Part shown: positions 54,026 to 62,189 of the stretch, piece by piece
Layout of the letters: every line of letters begins with the position of its first letter
Numbering within the stretch: position 1 is the stretch's first letter
Source of the DNA: Pseudarthrobacter oxydans
Lineage (GTDB): Bacteria > Actinomycetota > Actinomycetes > Actinomycetales > Micrococcaceae
DNA length: 64,000 nucleotides
Direction: 5' to 3'
NCBI RefSeq assembly: GCF_013314975.1
Contig: NZ_JABTYH010000001.1
Coordinates: 248,001-312,000 of the forward strand
Translations under genes and position numbers: made by a program
Notes under the pieces: model-generated
Told to the model about the DNA's origin: nothing
What the model saw: the letters and a program-made list of their open reading frames with translations, nothing else
The model's database searches: none

Positions 54026-54622
54026 TCACTCGCCTGCTTCTTCCGGGACGACCATCACGGTTTGCTCCCCGCAAGTTAGTTGGAGCTCTCCGCCGCCAGC
54101 ACTCTCCAACCGGCACTCCTGGTCTTTGACCCGGGGCCAGCCGGAGATTTCGGGGGCGTCGCGGACCCGCTTGTAGTGGTACTCGTCGTGCTGCGTGTAC
54201 AAGACGACGCTATCGCCGTCGAAGCCGTCCTGGGTCACGAGTACGGAGGTTCCGTCCGCGGCCACGAACTTCATGGTGTCACCGGTCCCGAACGCTCCAA
54301 GGCCTGCGAAGAGAAGCGTGAGGCCGAAGTACGGCACGACGGCCGCTGCGGCTACCCCAAGGGTCCACCCGACGGTGCGTCGAGGGACCCTCTTCGGAAG
54401 GCGGCCTATCAGTGCCGGGAGCAGGAGCAACAGCCCAACGGCGCCGGTCAGGATCGCAATGACCAGGAGCCAGGAGGCGATGGAATCCGCAGGTATCCCG
54501 ATGTAGAGGAGGAGCCTCTCCCGGGCGGCTGCCCGGTATGCGCCATAAATGGCCTGGTACGCCCAAGCACAGAGGGCCGCCGCGATGATGAGGCCGGTCC
54601 CCCCGATTTCTCGGCGCTTCAT
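54026..54622 (-). CDS. Membrane protein with extracytoplasmic C-terminal domain, unknown
   Basis: A 198-residue protein starting at ATG 54622. Three hydrophobic segments occupy the first ~115 residues (LIIAAALCAWAYQAIYG, SWLLVIAILTGAVGLLLLLPALIG, TLGVAAAAVVPYFGLTLLFAGL). The C-terminal ~75 residues are hydrophilic with two cysteines (QECRLES, LQLTCGEQ) that could form a disulfide outside the cell. The start overlaps the stop of the preceding membrane gene (ATGA), so they are a coupled pair. No family recognised. Confidence 0.7.
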   Translation of the reverse strand: MKRREIGGTGLIIAAALCAWAYQAIYGAYRAAARERLLLYIGIPADSIASWLLVIAILTGAVGLLLLLPALIGRLPKRVPRRTVGWTLGVAAAAVVPYFGLTLLFAGLGAFGTGDTMKFVAADGTSVLVTQDGFDGDSVVLYTQHDEYHYKRVRDAPEISGWPRVKDQECRLESAGGGELQLTCGEQTVMVVPEEAGE

Positions 54623-55068
54623 GGATAGGGGACTTCCGCCTCGGACGCGTGCGCGTCTTTGCGGATGGACCAACGCCCGATCGCCGAGGCCGCACCGACG
54701 GTCCCCCATATCCCCAGCCACCCGGGGTGCCAGCCGAAGCCGCCCAGTCCGGCCACGGCCCAGAAGGCCAGGGTCGGCACCACGAAGAACGCCGCTATGT
54801 GGATCCACTGCTGCCGGACCGGGCGCAGCAGGTAAGCCAGCACCCACCCCAGGGGCGCCGCGAACACCAGTGCAATCCCGTAGCCATAGAAAGCAAGAGA
54901 CAGCCCTGCACCCCACAGATACCCGGCATCCGACCCCTGCCGCACCGTTGGTGCACCAAAAACGAAGAGGGCAACGATGAGCATGACGCCCACCCAGAGC
55001 GTGGTGGCGATCAGCCAGCCCTTGATGAACGAGGAGGCGTCGAGGATAACCCGCTGCTGTCCGCTCAT
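54619..55068 (-). CDS. Small polytopic membrane protein, unknown
   Basis: A 149-residue protein with about four hydrophobic segments (WLIATTLWVGVMLIVALFVFG, GAGLSLAFYGYGIALVFAAPLGWVLAYL, IAAFFVVPTLAFWAVAGLGG, LGIWGTVGAASAIG) and short charged ends. ATG 55068 (SGQQRVILDASSF) is the start. It overlaps the next gene by four bases. The two proteins may form a complex. It is downstream of the flavin reductase/HMG-CoA lyase operon in the same direction, but the operon boundary is not known. Confidence 0.7.
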   Translation of the reverse strand: MSGQQRVILDASSFIKGWLIATTLWVGVMLIVALFVFGAPTVRQGSDAGYLWGAGLSLAFYGYGIALVFAAPLGWVLAYLLRPVRQQWIHIAAFFVVPTLAFWAVAGLGGFGWHPGWLGIWGTVGAASAIGRWSIRKDAHASEAEVPYP

Positions 55069-55076
55069 CCCCCAGC

Positions 55077-55337
55077 TCACTTCGCGGCGGCGTCTTTGCG
55101 GCGGAAGGTCCCCGCGACGGAGAGCTTCCTGCCGTACTCGGTGGGCCGGCGCCGGAAGAGGCGCACGTCCGGGCGCTGGACCAGGAGGGCCCGCAGCGTC
55201 GTCGTCGTTCCTGACCTGTTGCCGCACATCAACGCGAAGGAAAAGGACAGGTCTTTGGTGACCGTGGTCTCCCCTGAGTTTGTCCGCAAATTTCGAATGT
55301 GCACAAGCGGCTCCCCGGCCGCGTCCCCCAACGTCAT
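55077..55337 (-). CDS. Small basic hypothetical protein
   Basis: An 86-residue frame between the flavin reductase and the membrane-protein pair, with 8-9 bp on either side. It is basic, with a C-terminus KLSVAGTFRRKDAAAK and no hydrophobic helix. No good ribosome site is seen upstream (GGCTGGCAGC). It is kept because its placement fills the gap in an operon-like row. It may instead be a chance frame. Confidence 0.4.
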   Translation of the reverse strand: MTLGDAAGEPLVHIRNLRTNSGETTVTKDLSFSFALMCGNRSGTTTTLRALLVQRPDVRLFRRRPTEYGRKLSVAGTFRRKDAAAK

Positions 55338-55346
55338 GCTGCCAGC

Positions 55347-55982
55347 CTATATGTCGCCGTGGCCGGCGGCGCCGAAGTGCCCGGGCCAGTCCTTCGCCCG
55401 GATGCGGCGGAGTTCCTGAATCGGACCGAGCGTCCCCCACTCATTACGCCCGAGCCGGGACAGGGGTTCCAACAGGTCGATCTGCGGATGGTCACCGTCG
55501 AGCACACTTGCAGACACGACCGCGTAGACCACCCTGCCAAACACCAGCGTGCAGTTACCCAACTCCAGGAAGCTGTGCAATTGGCACTCCAGTGCCACCG
55601 GCGAATCCTTCACCCGTGGGGGACCTACCACGGTGCTCGATTCCCGGGACAGCCCCACTGCATCAAACTCGCTCACAGCCGCCGGAAAGTCCGTCCCTGT
55701 GGCATTGACCTCTTCAAACAGCGAAGCCGGGGTGAGATTCACGACGAACTCACCCCGCGCCTGGATGTTGCGCAACGAATCCTTCTCACCCACTGAGGTG
55801 AATTGAACAATGGGCGGATCCACGGACGCTACGGTGTAGAACGAATGCGGCGCAAGATTGTCCACGCCGTCCACCGATGTAGTGGACACCCAAGCGATTG
55901 GTCTCGGAACAACCACCGCCGTCAGCAACTGATAAAAATCTTTCGACGACATCTGTGCCGGATCAAAATCCTTCCGCTCCAC
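55347..55982 (-). CDS. Flavin reductase-like FMN-binding protein
   Basis: A 211-residue protein of the flavin-reductase-like split-barrel family starting at GTG 55982 (ERKDFDPAQMSSKDFYQLL). Features are VVVPRPIAWVSTTSVDGVDNLAPHSFYTVASVDPPIVQFTS and EFVVNLTPASLFEEVNATG, both typical FMN-binding blocks. It follows the HMG-CoA-lyase-like gene by 22 bp and probably shares its promoter. In catabolic operons this type often feeds a flavin oxygenase or acts as a flavin oxidoreductase itself; no oxygenase is visible here. Confidence 0.85.
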   Translation of the reverse strand: MERKDFDPAQMSSKDFYQLLTAVVVPRPIAWVSTTSVDGVDNLAPHSFYTVASVDPPIVQFTSVGEKDSLRNIQARGEFVVNLTPASLFEEVNATGTDFPAAVSEFDAVGLSRESSTVVGPPRVKDSPVALECQLHSFLELGNCTLVFGRVVYAVVSASVLDGDHPQIDLLEPLSRLGRNEWGTLGPIQELRRIRAKDWPGHFGAAGHGDI

Positions 55983-56004
55983 GTACCCACCTGCTCTCTG
56001 CGCC

Positions 56005-56922
56005 CTACGCTGCCGCGGGGAACACGCCTGCCCCCGCCAGGCCGGAACGAGGCTTCGTACCGACCAGGCCGCAAATCCAGCGGCCCAGTTCCGTTGCCTT
56101 CTGCACGTCGATGCCCGTGTGGAACCCGGCACGCCCTAGCATCCAGGCAAGGTCCTCAGTTGAAATGTTTCCCGCTGCTCCGGGGGCGAAAGGGCATCCC
56201 CCGAGACCTCCGACGCTGCTGTCGAACACGTCTACGCCCGATGCCATTGCCGCATAAGTGTTGGCCAGCGCGGTGTGGCGGGTCTCGTGAAGGTGCGCCC
56301 TCAACTGCAGGTCGGTTTCCTCGCGCAGCCTCGCGAACGCCGCGCCCACCTGCCACGGCACGGCGCAACCGATCGTATCCGCCAATGCCACCTCCGCAAG
56401 GTCCGCGCGGCCCATTGCACTGCGGACCACCTCAAGGGTCTGTTCGATGGGAACGTCACCCTGGTAAGGGCAGCCAAAAGCGACAGCCGCTGTGACACTG
56501 AGAGGGATGGATGCCGAGGCAGCGATGTCCGAAACTTCCCCCAGGGCCGTGAGCGCCGCAGCAACAGTGGTGTTCTGGTTGGCTGCCGCGAACGCGTCGG
56601 TCACCGGGAGCACATAGTTCATCTCATCCACGCCGGCGTCAACGGCGCGGAGGGCACCCCTGGTGTTCAGCACCAGGCCGATATAGCTCACGGCGTCGGT
56701 GTGCGGGACGGCCGCCATCACGGCGTCGGCATCGGCCATCTGCGGAACCGCTTTGGGATTCACAAAGCTGACGGCTTCGATCCGCTGCGCACCCAACCGG
56801 ATCAGCCCTTCGATGAGCCGGACCTTGTCTTCTGTACTTACGGGGGTCTTCTCATTCTGCAGACCGTCGCGCGGGCTGACGTCCACGATTGACACCGGCT
56901 TGGTTACCTGGGCAAAAGCCAT
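56005..56922 (-). CDS. HMG-CoA lyase family enzyme
   Basis: A 305-residue DRE-TIM metallolyase. The N-terminal SIVDVSPRDGLQNEK carries the catalytic Arg 18 and metal Asp 19; AHLHETRHTALANTYAA has the His-x-His metal site. SSVGGLGGCPFAPGAAGNISTED is the family signature, with the catalytic Cys. The family cleaves 3-hydroxy-3-methylglutaryl-CoA into acetoacetate and acetyl-CoA, but close relatives cleave other 3-hydroxyacyl-CoAs such as citramalyl-CoA. Its start overlaps the stop of the CoA-transferase gene by one base (TGATG). Because a CaiB enzyme supplies the CoA ester, a non-leucine substrate is plausible. Confidence 0.93.
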   Translation of the reverse strand: MAFAQVTKPVSIVDVSPRDGLQNEKTPVSTEDKVRLIEGLIRLGAQRIEAVSFVNPKAVPQMADADAVMAAVPHTDAVSYIGLVLNTRGALRAVDAGVDEMNYVLPVTDAFAAANQNTTVAAALTALGEVSDIAASASIPLSVTAAVAFGCPYQGDVPIEQTLEVVRSAMGRADLAEVALADTIGCAVPWQVGAAFARLREETDLQLRAHLHETRHTALANTYAAMASGVDVFDSSVGGLGGCPFAPGAAGNISTEDLAWMLGRAGFHTGIDVQKATELGRWICGLVGTKPRSGLAGAGVFPAAA

Positions 56923-58241
56923 CAGATTGCTCCTTCGCTGCGCGCGTCCTGCAACTCTTCTTCGGTCAGGTTCAGGACGCCCTGGTACACGTCGGCATTG
57001 TGGGAACCGTGCACCAAGGGCCCATTCCAGCCAATCCGGCCGGCCGAGCGCGTGAGCTTGGGGACGATTCCCGGCTGGACCACGGCGCCCAGTTCGTCGT
57101 CCGCCACTTCCACGAGCATGTCCCGGGCTCTGAGCTGCGGGTCCTCGAAGATGTCTTCAACGGTGCTCACGGTGCTGTTCGGAACACCATGGCCATCGAG
57201 CAGGCTGACCAGCTCGCCCGCGGAGTAGTGGGCCGCCCAGTCGGCGATGAGGCCTTCAAGCTCTTCCTGGTTGCGGCCACGCTGCGCATGGTCCCGGTAT
57301 CTCGGGTCCTCGGCGAGGCCGGGCATGCCCATCGCTGTGGCCAGGCGCACGAAGACCGAGTCCTGGTTGGCCGCGATGACCACCCACTTGCCATCGCTGG
57401 ACTGGAAGATGTTCGACGGCGCTATCCCCTTGAGTCCCGAGCCGCTGGGTCCGGGGACAATACCCGAGGCGGCGTAGTCCGGCACAGCGCTCTCCAGCAA
57501 TGAGAAGCAAGCCTCAACAAGCGACACATCGACCACCTGGCCGGTCCCCCCGCGCGCATCCCGCCAGTACAGCGCCAGCAGGATCCCCTGCAGGGCGTAG
57601 AGGGAGCCGAGGCTGTCCCCCAGGGAGATGCCTGTGCGGGGTGGCGGCTGGTCCGGGTAGCCGTTCAGGTGCCGCAATCCGCTCCGCGCCTCGGCGACAG
57701 AGGCATACCCCGGCTTCGACGCTTCCGGACCAGTCTGGCCATAGCCGGATACCCGGGCGATAATGAGGCCCGGATTGATCTTCCACAGCTCTTCAGGGCC
57801 GAGGCCAAGCTTTTCCATGGTGCCCGGGCGGAAGTTCTCCAGGATGACGTCGGCTTCCTTGCAGAGTTCAAGAAACAGCTCCCGGCCGCGCGGGACTTTC
57901 AGGTCCATGGTGACGCACTTTTTGCCGCGGGACTGCACCGACCACCACAGGGTGTGGTCCTTGACCCGCGCGCGGCCCCATTCGCGCATGGGATCGGGCC
58001 TGTTGGGGGATTCGACCTTGATGACTTCGGCACCGAAGTCTGCCATCTGCCGTCCCGCGAAAGGGCCGGCGATAAGGGACCCCAACTCGAGGACGCGCAC
58101 TCCGGACAGCGGACCGGCAGCACTAGCCGAAATTTTTGTGCTGCTGGCGGTGGCTGTTGGCTCTTCTTCAGCGATCCTGTGGCCGCCCTCGTCCGCGGCG
58201 TCCTTGCCGCGCTTCGCTGTGCCGGTTTCGAAAACCTTCAT
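56922..58241 (-). CDS. CaiB/BaiF family (class III) CoA-transferase
   Basis: A 439-residue class III CoA-transferase. The core starts at PLSGVRVLELGSLIAGPFAGRQMADFGAEVIKVE; the conserved GKKCVTMDLKVPRGRELF and NFRPGTMEKLGLG follow. GISLGDSLGSLYALQG contains the candidate catalytic Asp 209 that becomes the acyl-anhydride. The first ~43 residues are a hydrophilic extension absent from many relatives. The start is ATG 58241 after AGGAGTT. It moves CoA from a donor such as succinyl-CoA to a carboxylic acid, which the next gene then cleaves. A strong inverted repeat lies upstream at 58347-58376. Confidence 0.93.
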   Translation of the reverse strand: MKVFETGTAKRGKDAADEGGHRIAEEEPTATASSTKISASAAGPLSGVRVLELGSLIAGPFAGRQMADFGAEVIKVESPNRPDPMREWGRARVKDHTLWWSVQSRGKKCVTMDLKVPRGRELFLELCKEADVILENFRPGTMEKLGLGPEELWKINPGLIIARVSGYGQTGPEASKPGYASVAEARSGLRHLNGYPDQPPPRTGISLGDSLGSLYALQGILLALYWRDARGGTGQVVDVSLVEACFSLLESAVPDYAASGIVPGPSGSGLKGIAPSNIFQSSDGKWVVIAANQDSVFVRLATAMGMPGLAEDPRYRDHAQRGRNQEELEGLIADWAAHYSAGELVSLLDGHGVPNSTVSTVEDIFEDPQLRARDMLVEVADDELGAVVQPGIVPKLTRSAGRIGWNGPLVHGSHNADVYQGVLNLTEEELQDARSEGAI

Positions 58242-58346
58242 CAAATCTCAACTCCTGATTCCTGATGCGGACCCAGTGGGCGCCGTACGCACGGACGGAG
58301 GTCCGTGCGTACCGGGCCGTCCAGAAACCAGTATGCACTCCTGTCA

Positions 58347-58376
58347 CCATATTGTGAACATCAAATCACAATATGG
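58347..58376. promoter_or_regulatory. 11-bp inverted repeat, probable IclR operator
   Basis: Perfect inverted repeat CCATATTGTGA / TCACAATATGG (58347-58357 and 58366-58376) with an 8-bp spacer. It lies upstream of the CoA-transferase gene and overlaps the 3' end of the iclR gene. A degenerate copy stands in the promoter of the divergent transporter at 59250-59279. The two sites share 16 of 19 bases across the right part (spacer end plus half-site). Confidence 0.65.
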
Positions 58377-59157
58377 GTTCCACCTCCGAGGGAAGGCTCC
58401 CGCCGATCAGCCGGGTGCCTTCAGCCGCCGCGGCGATGACCGGCTCGATCCAGGAAGCGCACACGTCGTAGGGCATTCTCATGGTGGGCCCCATGACGGT
58501 AAGCGCACCGTAGAGCTCGGCCTGCGGGCCGAAAATCGGGACAGACAACCCGCTGGCCCCCGAAACGCGCTCCCCGGTGGTGATGGCAAAACCATCCGCA
58601 CGGGTCTTCGCGACGGCGGCATCAAGGCTTGCTGCGTCCGTGATGGTCTGGTCGGTGATGGAACGGAGTCCCGACCCGTAGACCCTCTCTGCAAGGTCGG
58701 GATTCCAGGCCAGCAGCACACGGCCCGCCGAACCGGCATGGAGCGGCATGATGTCGCCGACGTCGACCGCCCTTCGCAGCACCCGCCGGGTCTCGGCCAG
58801 CGCGACGCACACCCGGCTCCCCTGCGATTCCCGGAAGATGCAGACCGTTTCGCCCAGCTCGTCCCGCAACCGCCGTATCACGGGTGTCAGCAGTTCCAGG
58901 AAGTCCAGGCCCTGCCGGGCGGGCGCCGCCCAGTGGGTCATGCGCAGCCCGACGCGGAACTGGTCACCCCGCCGGTCAAGCATTCCCTCATGCACCATAT
59001 TGGCGACCAGGCGCTGCACAGTGGAGTGCGGCAGACCGGTCTCGGCGCGTATGTCGGCGAGGCTCAGTTCAGGCCGCACCAGCGAGAAAGCATCCAGGAT
59101 GGCCGTGATCTTCTTCAGCACCAGCAGCGGGGCGGCGGCATTTTCGGTTGCGCTCAT
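58366..59157 (-). CDS. IclR-family regulator
   Basis: A 263-residue IclR-type regulator. The winged helix-turn-helix is LSLADIRAETGLPHSTVQRLVANMVHEGMLDRR (about residues 32-64), followed by the IclR effector domain with ETVCIFRESQGSRVCVA, LHAGSAGRVLLAW and SGASGLSVPIFGPQ. The start is the internal ATG 59157 (SATENAAAPL). It lies between the CoA-transferase operon (same strand, downstream) and the importer operon (opposite strand). It should sense the substrate of the pathway. Inverted repeats on both sides are candidate binding sites. Confidence 0.93.
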   Translation of the reverse strand: MSATENAAAPLLVLKKITAILDAFSLVRPELSLADIRAETGLPHSTVQRLVANMVHEGMLDRRGDQFRVGLRMTHWAAPARQGLDFLELLTPVIRRLRDELGETVCIFRESQGSRVCVALAETRRVLRRAVDVGDIMPLHAGSAGRVLLAWNPDLAERVYGSGLRSITDQTITDAASLDAAVAKTRADGFAITTGERVSGASGLSVPIFGPQAELYGALTVMGPTMRMPYDVCASWIEPVIAAAAEGTRLIGGSLPSEVEPIL

Positions 59158-59249
59158 GGCTTGATTCCGGATTCCTTCTTCTCTGGGCGGGGCGGCGGCC
59201 ACGTACAGGCCCCCTTGTAGTGTGACAGACGTTACTGTTAGCCTAGTGC

Positions 59250-59279
59250 CCACTATATGGCCATCAACTCACAATGTGG
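59250..59279. promoter_or_regulatory. Degenerate second IclR operator in the divergent promoter
   Basis: CCACTATATGG and TCACAATGTGG flank CCATCAAC; the right arm and spacer match the 58347-58376 site closely, the left arm matches in 7 of 11 bases. It lies 17 bp before the importer ATPase start (59297) and ~93 bp before the iclR start, where one protein could control both. Confidence 0.5.
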
Positions 59280-59296
59280 TTAGCGGGAGAATAGCA

Positions 59297-60136
59297 ATGA
59301 CGCAGCCCTCACAGCCTGAATCTTCAAACTATGCGGTTGAACTCAACGCGTGCACCAAGGAGTTCGCAACTCCCGGCGGTGGATCGTACTTCGCTGTCCG
59401 GGACATCGACCTCAAGGTTGAGCCCGGACGGTTCGTCTCCATTGTTGGCCCGACGGGGTCTGGTAAGTCCACCATCCTCAACATGGCGGCGGGGCTCTTG
59501 AATCCGTCGTCCGGCACCGTCCACAGTTTCGGTGAGCCCGTCCACGGGGTGAACCGCCGCGCCTCGTACATGTTCCAGCAGGACGCCCTGCTGCCTTGGA
59601 AATCGGTCATCGACAACGTCAGCCTCGGGCTCACCATGGCCGGGGTCTCCAAGGCCGACGCCTATGACGAGTCCCGCCGCTGGCTCGAGAAGGTGGGATT
59701 GAAGAACTTCGCTGACCGGTACCCCCACCAGCTTTCCGGCGGCATGCGCAAGCGCACGGCAGTCGCCCAGGCCTGGATCGTCAATCCGGACATTCTGCTG
59801 ATGGACGAGCCCTTCTCCGCGCTCGACGTACAGACCCGCCAGATCATGGAGAACGAACTCCTCCAGCTCTGGCAGGAATCGAACAAGGCCGTTGTGTTCA
59901 TTACCCACGACCTGGACGAGGCCATTGCCCTGTCCGACGAGGTGGTCATCCTCGGCGCGGGACCGGGCAGCACCGTCGTCGGCAGCTACGAGATCGATAT
60001 TCCACGACCCCGGGACCTCCTCGACATTCGCGACGATCCCAAGTTCGTCGACCTCCACAGGGAAATCTGGGGCCGCCTGAAGGTGGAAGTCTCCAAGACC
60101 TACGAATCGGCACGGGAAGAAGAGAGCGCAGCATGA
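59297..60136 (+). CDS. ABC ATPase, SsuB/TauB/NrtD type
   Basis: A 279-residue ATPase. Walker A GPTGSGKST is at 51-59, signature LSGGM at 146-150, Walker B LLMDEP at 167-172, and FITHDLDEAIALSDEVVIL gives the H-loop. FQQDALLPWKSVIDNVSLGL is typical of the nitrate/sulfonate/taurine class. ATG 59297 follows CGGGAGAA. Its stop overlaps the permease start. It energises the importer encoded in the next two genes. Confidence 0.93.
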   Translation: MTQPSQPESSNYAVELNACTKEFATPGGGSYFAVRDIDLKVEPGRFVSIVGPTGSGKSTILNMAAGLLNPSSGTVHSFGEPVHGVNRRASYMFQQDALLPWKSVIDNVSLGLTMAGVSKADAYDESRRWLEKVGLKNFADRYPHQLSGGMRKRTAVAQAWIVNPDILLMDEPFSALDVQTRQIMENELLQLWQESNKAVVFITHDLDEAIALSDEVVILGAGPGSTVVGSYEIDIPRPRDLLDIRDDPKFVDLHREIWGRLKVEVSKTYESAREEESAA

Positions 60137-60999
60137 CCGTGGCACCAGCTTCCAAGAAAACACAACGCTTTCCCCTCCGGAAGGAGCAGAGTCCGGCGGC
60201 GGTCCAGCGTTCCAAGCGCAAGCGGCCCGAAACGTCGAACTTCGCCATCCGGATGGGGCAACTGGGCCTCGCCGTCGCCGTCCTCGGCGCCTGGGAATTG
60301 CTGGGACGCGTCGGCATCATCGACCCGTTCTTCTTCCCCCTGCCCTCCGACATCCTGATGACCGTGTGGGTCTGGATCTCCACAGGCTTCGTCTTCCCGC
60401 ATCTGTGGATCACGCTGCAGGAAGCGGTCCTCGCCTTTATGACTGGTGCGGCGGCCGGCCTGGTCCTCGGTTTCCTCCTGGCCCGCGTGCGCATCCTGGA
60501 ACGGCTCTTCGACCCGTTCCTGCAGATGTTCAACGCGCTCCCGCGCGTTGTCCTCGCCCCGATCTTCCTGCTCTGGTTCGGCCTGGGAATCTGGTCCAAG
60601 GTGGCTTTCGGCTTCACCCTGGTGTTCTTCATCGTTTTCTTCAATACCCTCGAAGGCGTCAAGAGCGTCGACCGTGTCCTCGTAGACAACGCCAAGATGC
60701 TGGGTGCCAGCGAAAAGCAGCTCCTCCGCCACGTGTTCATTCCCAGCGCCCTGACCTGGATCTTCTCCAGCCTCCACATCAGCGTCGGCTTCGCCATTAC
60801 CGGTGCGGTGGTCGGTGAATACCTGGGTGCCTCGGCAGGTGTTGGTTACGCCATCGCCCAGGCCCAGGGTGTGTTCGACACCGAGGGCGTGTTCGCCGGC
60901 ATGTTCATCCTGATGGTCGTGGTGCTCATCATCGACCTCGGGGTCAACCGCGTGGAACGCCATCTCCTGCGCTGGCGCCCGCCACAGCAGTCTTCCTAA
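60133..60999 (+). CDS. ABC permease, SsuC/TauC type
   Basis: A 288-residue permease with a ~38-residue basic N-terminus and about six membrane helices. The ATPase-contact EAA-like region is VDNAKMLGASEKQLLRHVFIPSALTWIFSSLHIS. FNALPRVVLAPIFLLWFGLGIWSK and GAVVGEYLGASAGVGYAIAQAQ are class-typical. Start is ATG 60133, overlapping the ATPase stop by four bases. It forms the channel of the importer as a homodimer. Confidence 0.92.
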   Translation: MTVAPASKKTQRFPLRKEQSPAAVQRSKRKRPETSNFAIRMGQLGLAVAVLGAWELLGRVGIIDPFFFPLPSDILMTVWVWISTGFVFPHLWITLQEAVLAFMTGAAAGLVLGFLLARVRILERLFDPFLQMFNALPRVVLAPIFLLWFGLGIWSKVAFGFTLVFFIVFFNTLEGVKSVDRVLVDNAKMLGASEKQLLRHVFIPSALTWIFSSLHISVGFAITGAVVGEYLGASAGVGYAIAQAQGVFDTEGVFAGMFILMVVVLIIDLGVNRVERHLLRWRPPQQSS

Positions 61000-61032
61000 C
61001 CAATCCCAGCCCCTCCGTCCGAAAGGGACCCC

Positions 61033-62115
61033 ATGTTCAGCTCCGCAAACCGGCAAGGACGCCGCGTTTTCCTCGCCAAGCCCCTCGCCGTCGTCGCCGG
61101 CCTCGCCCTTGCCCTGTCCGCCTGCGGCGCCCCGCAGTCAGCGCCTCCCGGACAGGAAGGGACCGCCGGCGGCGCGGGTGCCAGCGGTGAGACCGTCACC
61201 ATCGGGATTGGCGGCCAGACGCTGCTGACGTACTTGCCCACCACCCTTGCCCAGGAACTCGGCTACTACGAGGAAGAGGGCGTCAAGGTCGATCTGCAGG
61301 ACCTCCAGGGTGGCTCGAAGGCGCTGACGGCGATGATCGGCGGCAGCACCGACGTCACCAGCGGCTACTACGAGCACACAATCCAGATGCAGGCCAAGAA
61401 GCAGCCCGTCAAGGCGTTCGTGAACATGAACCTGTCCTCGGGACTTGCGCTGGTGGTGGCGGAGAAGAACAAGGACTCCATCAAATCCGTCGCCGACCTG
61501 AAGGGCAAGAACGTGGGCGTCACCTCGCCGGGGTCCTCCACCGACATGTTCGTGAAGTACCTGCTCTCCAAGAACGGCATGAAGCTGGACGACGCTGCGA
61601 TATCGGCGATCGGTGCAGGGTCCTCCGCCGTTGCCGCCGTCGAGCAGGGCCAGGTGGACGCCGCCGTCATGCTCGAGCCGGACGTCACCGTCCTGGCCAA
61701 ACGGCTCGGAACCGAGCCGACCATCATCCAGGACGTCCGCACGCCGGAGGGCCTTAAGGAGGTCTTCGGCACCGATGCGTGGCCGTCATCAAGCCTGTAC
61801 GCCACCTCCGGCTGGCTGGAAAAGAACCCGGAGTCGGCCAAGAAGCTGGCCAGCGCCATCAAGAAGACCCTGCAGTTCATCGCCGACCACTCCGGTGAGG
61901 AAATCGCGGCCGAGATGCCCGAGGCGTTCGCCGGCGGCGATCCCGAGCAGTATGCCAAGGTCATCGAAGAGATGAAGGTGGCGCTGAGCAAGGACGGCGC
62001 CTTCACCGAGGAGGGCGTACAAGCCGTCCTTGAGACCCAGCGGGTAGCCAACCCGGAGGTCGGCGACGCCGAGATCAAGCTCGAGGAAACCTACACCAAC
62101 GAATTCGTCAAGTAA
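61033..62115 (+). CDS. ABC substrate-binding lipoprotein, NMT1/SsuA type
   Basis: A 360-residue binding lipoprotein with signal KPLAVVAGLALALSACG (lipobox LSAC). The mature part begins VTIGIGGQTLLTYLPTTLAQELGYYEEEGVKVDLQDLQGGSKALTAMIGGSTDV, which is the NMT1/THI5-like pattern. This class binds small anionic or nitrogenous ligands such as sulfonates, nitrate, pyrimidines or aromatic acids. With the CoA-transferase/lyase operon divergent, it probably takes up the carboxylate that those enzymes degrade. It is followed by a stem-loop. Confidence 0.9.
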   Translation: MFSSANRQGRRVFLAKPLAVVAGLALALSACGAPQSAPPGQEGTAGGAGASGETVTIGIGGQTLLTYLPTTLAQELGYYEEEGVKVDLQDLQGGSKALTAMIGGSTDVTSGYYEHTIQMQAKKQPVKAFVNMNLSSGLALVVAEKNKDSIKSVADLKGKNVGVTSPGSSTDMFVKYLLSKNGMKLDDAAISAIGAGSSAVAAVEQGQVDAAVMLEPDVTVLAKRLGTEPTIIQDVRTPEGLKEVFGTDAWPSSSLYATSGWLEKNPESAKKLASAIKKTLQFIADHSGEEIAAEMPEAFAGGDPEQYAKVIEEMKVALSKDGAFTEEGVQAVLETQRVANPEVGDAEIKLEETYTNEFVK

Positions 62116-62125
62116 TCCTGCTCCC

Positions 62126-62158
62126 CTGCGGCCCGCCGATCCCCCCGGCGGGCCGCAG
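62126..62158 (+). terminator. Stem-loop between binding protein and hydratase genes
   Basis: A perfect 12-bp stem (CTGCGGCCCGCC / GGCGGGCCGCAG) with a 9-base loop, ending 31 bp before the next start. No long U tract follows (TTGTCTG), so it is probably an attenuator or message-stabilising hairpin and allows read-through. Confidence 0.6.
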
Positions 62159-62189
62159 TTGTCTGTACGCACAGCGCTAAGGAATCCCA

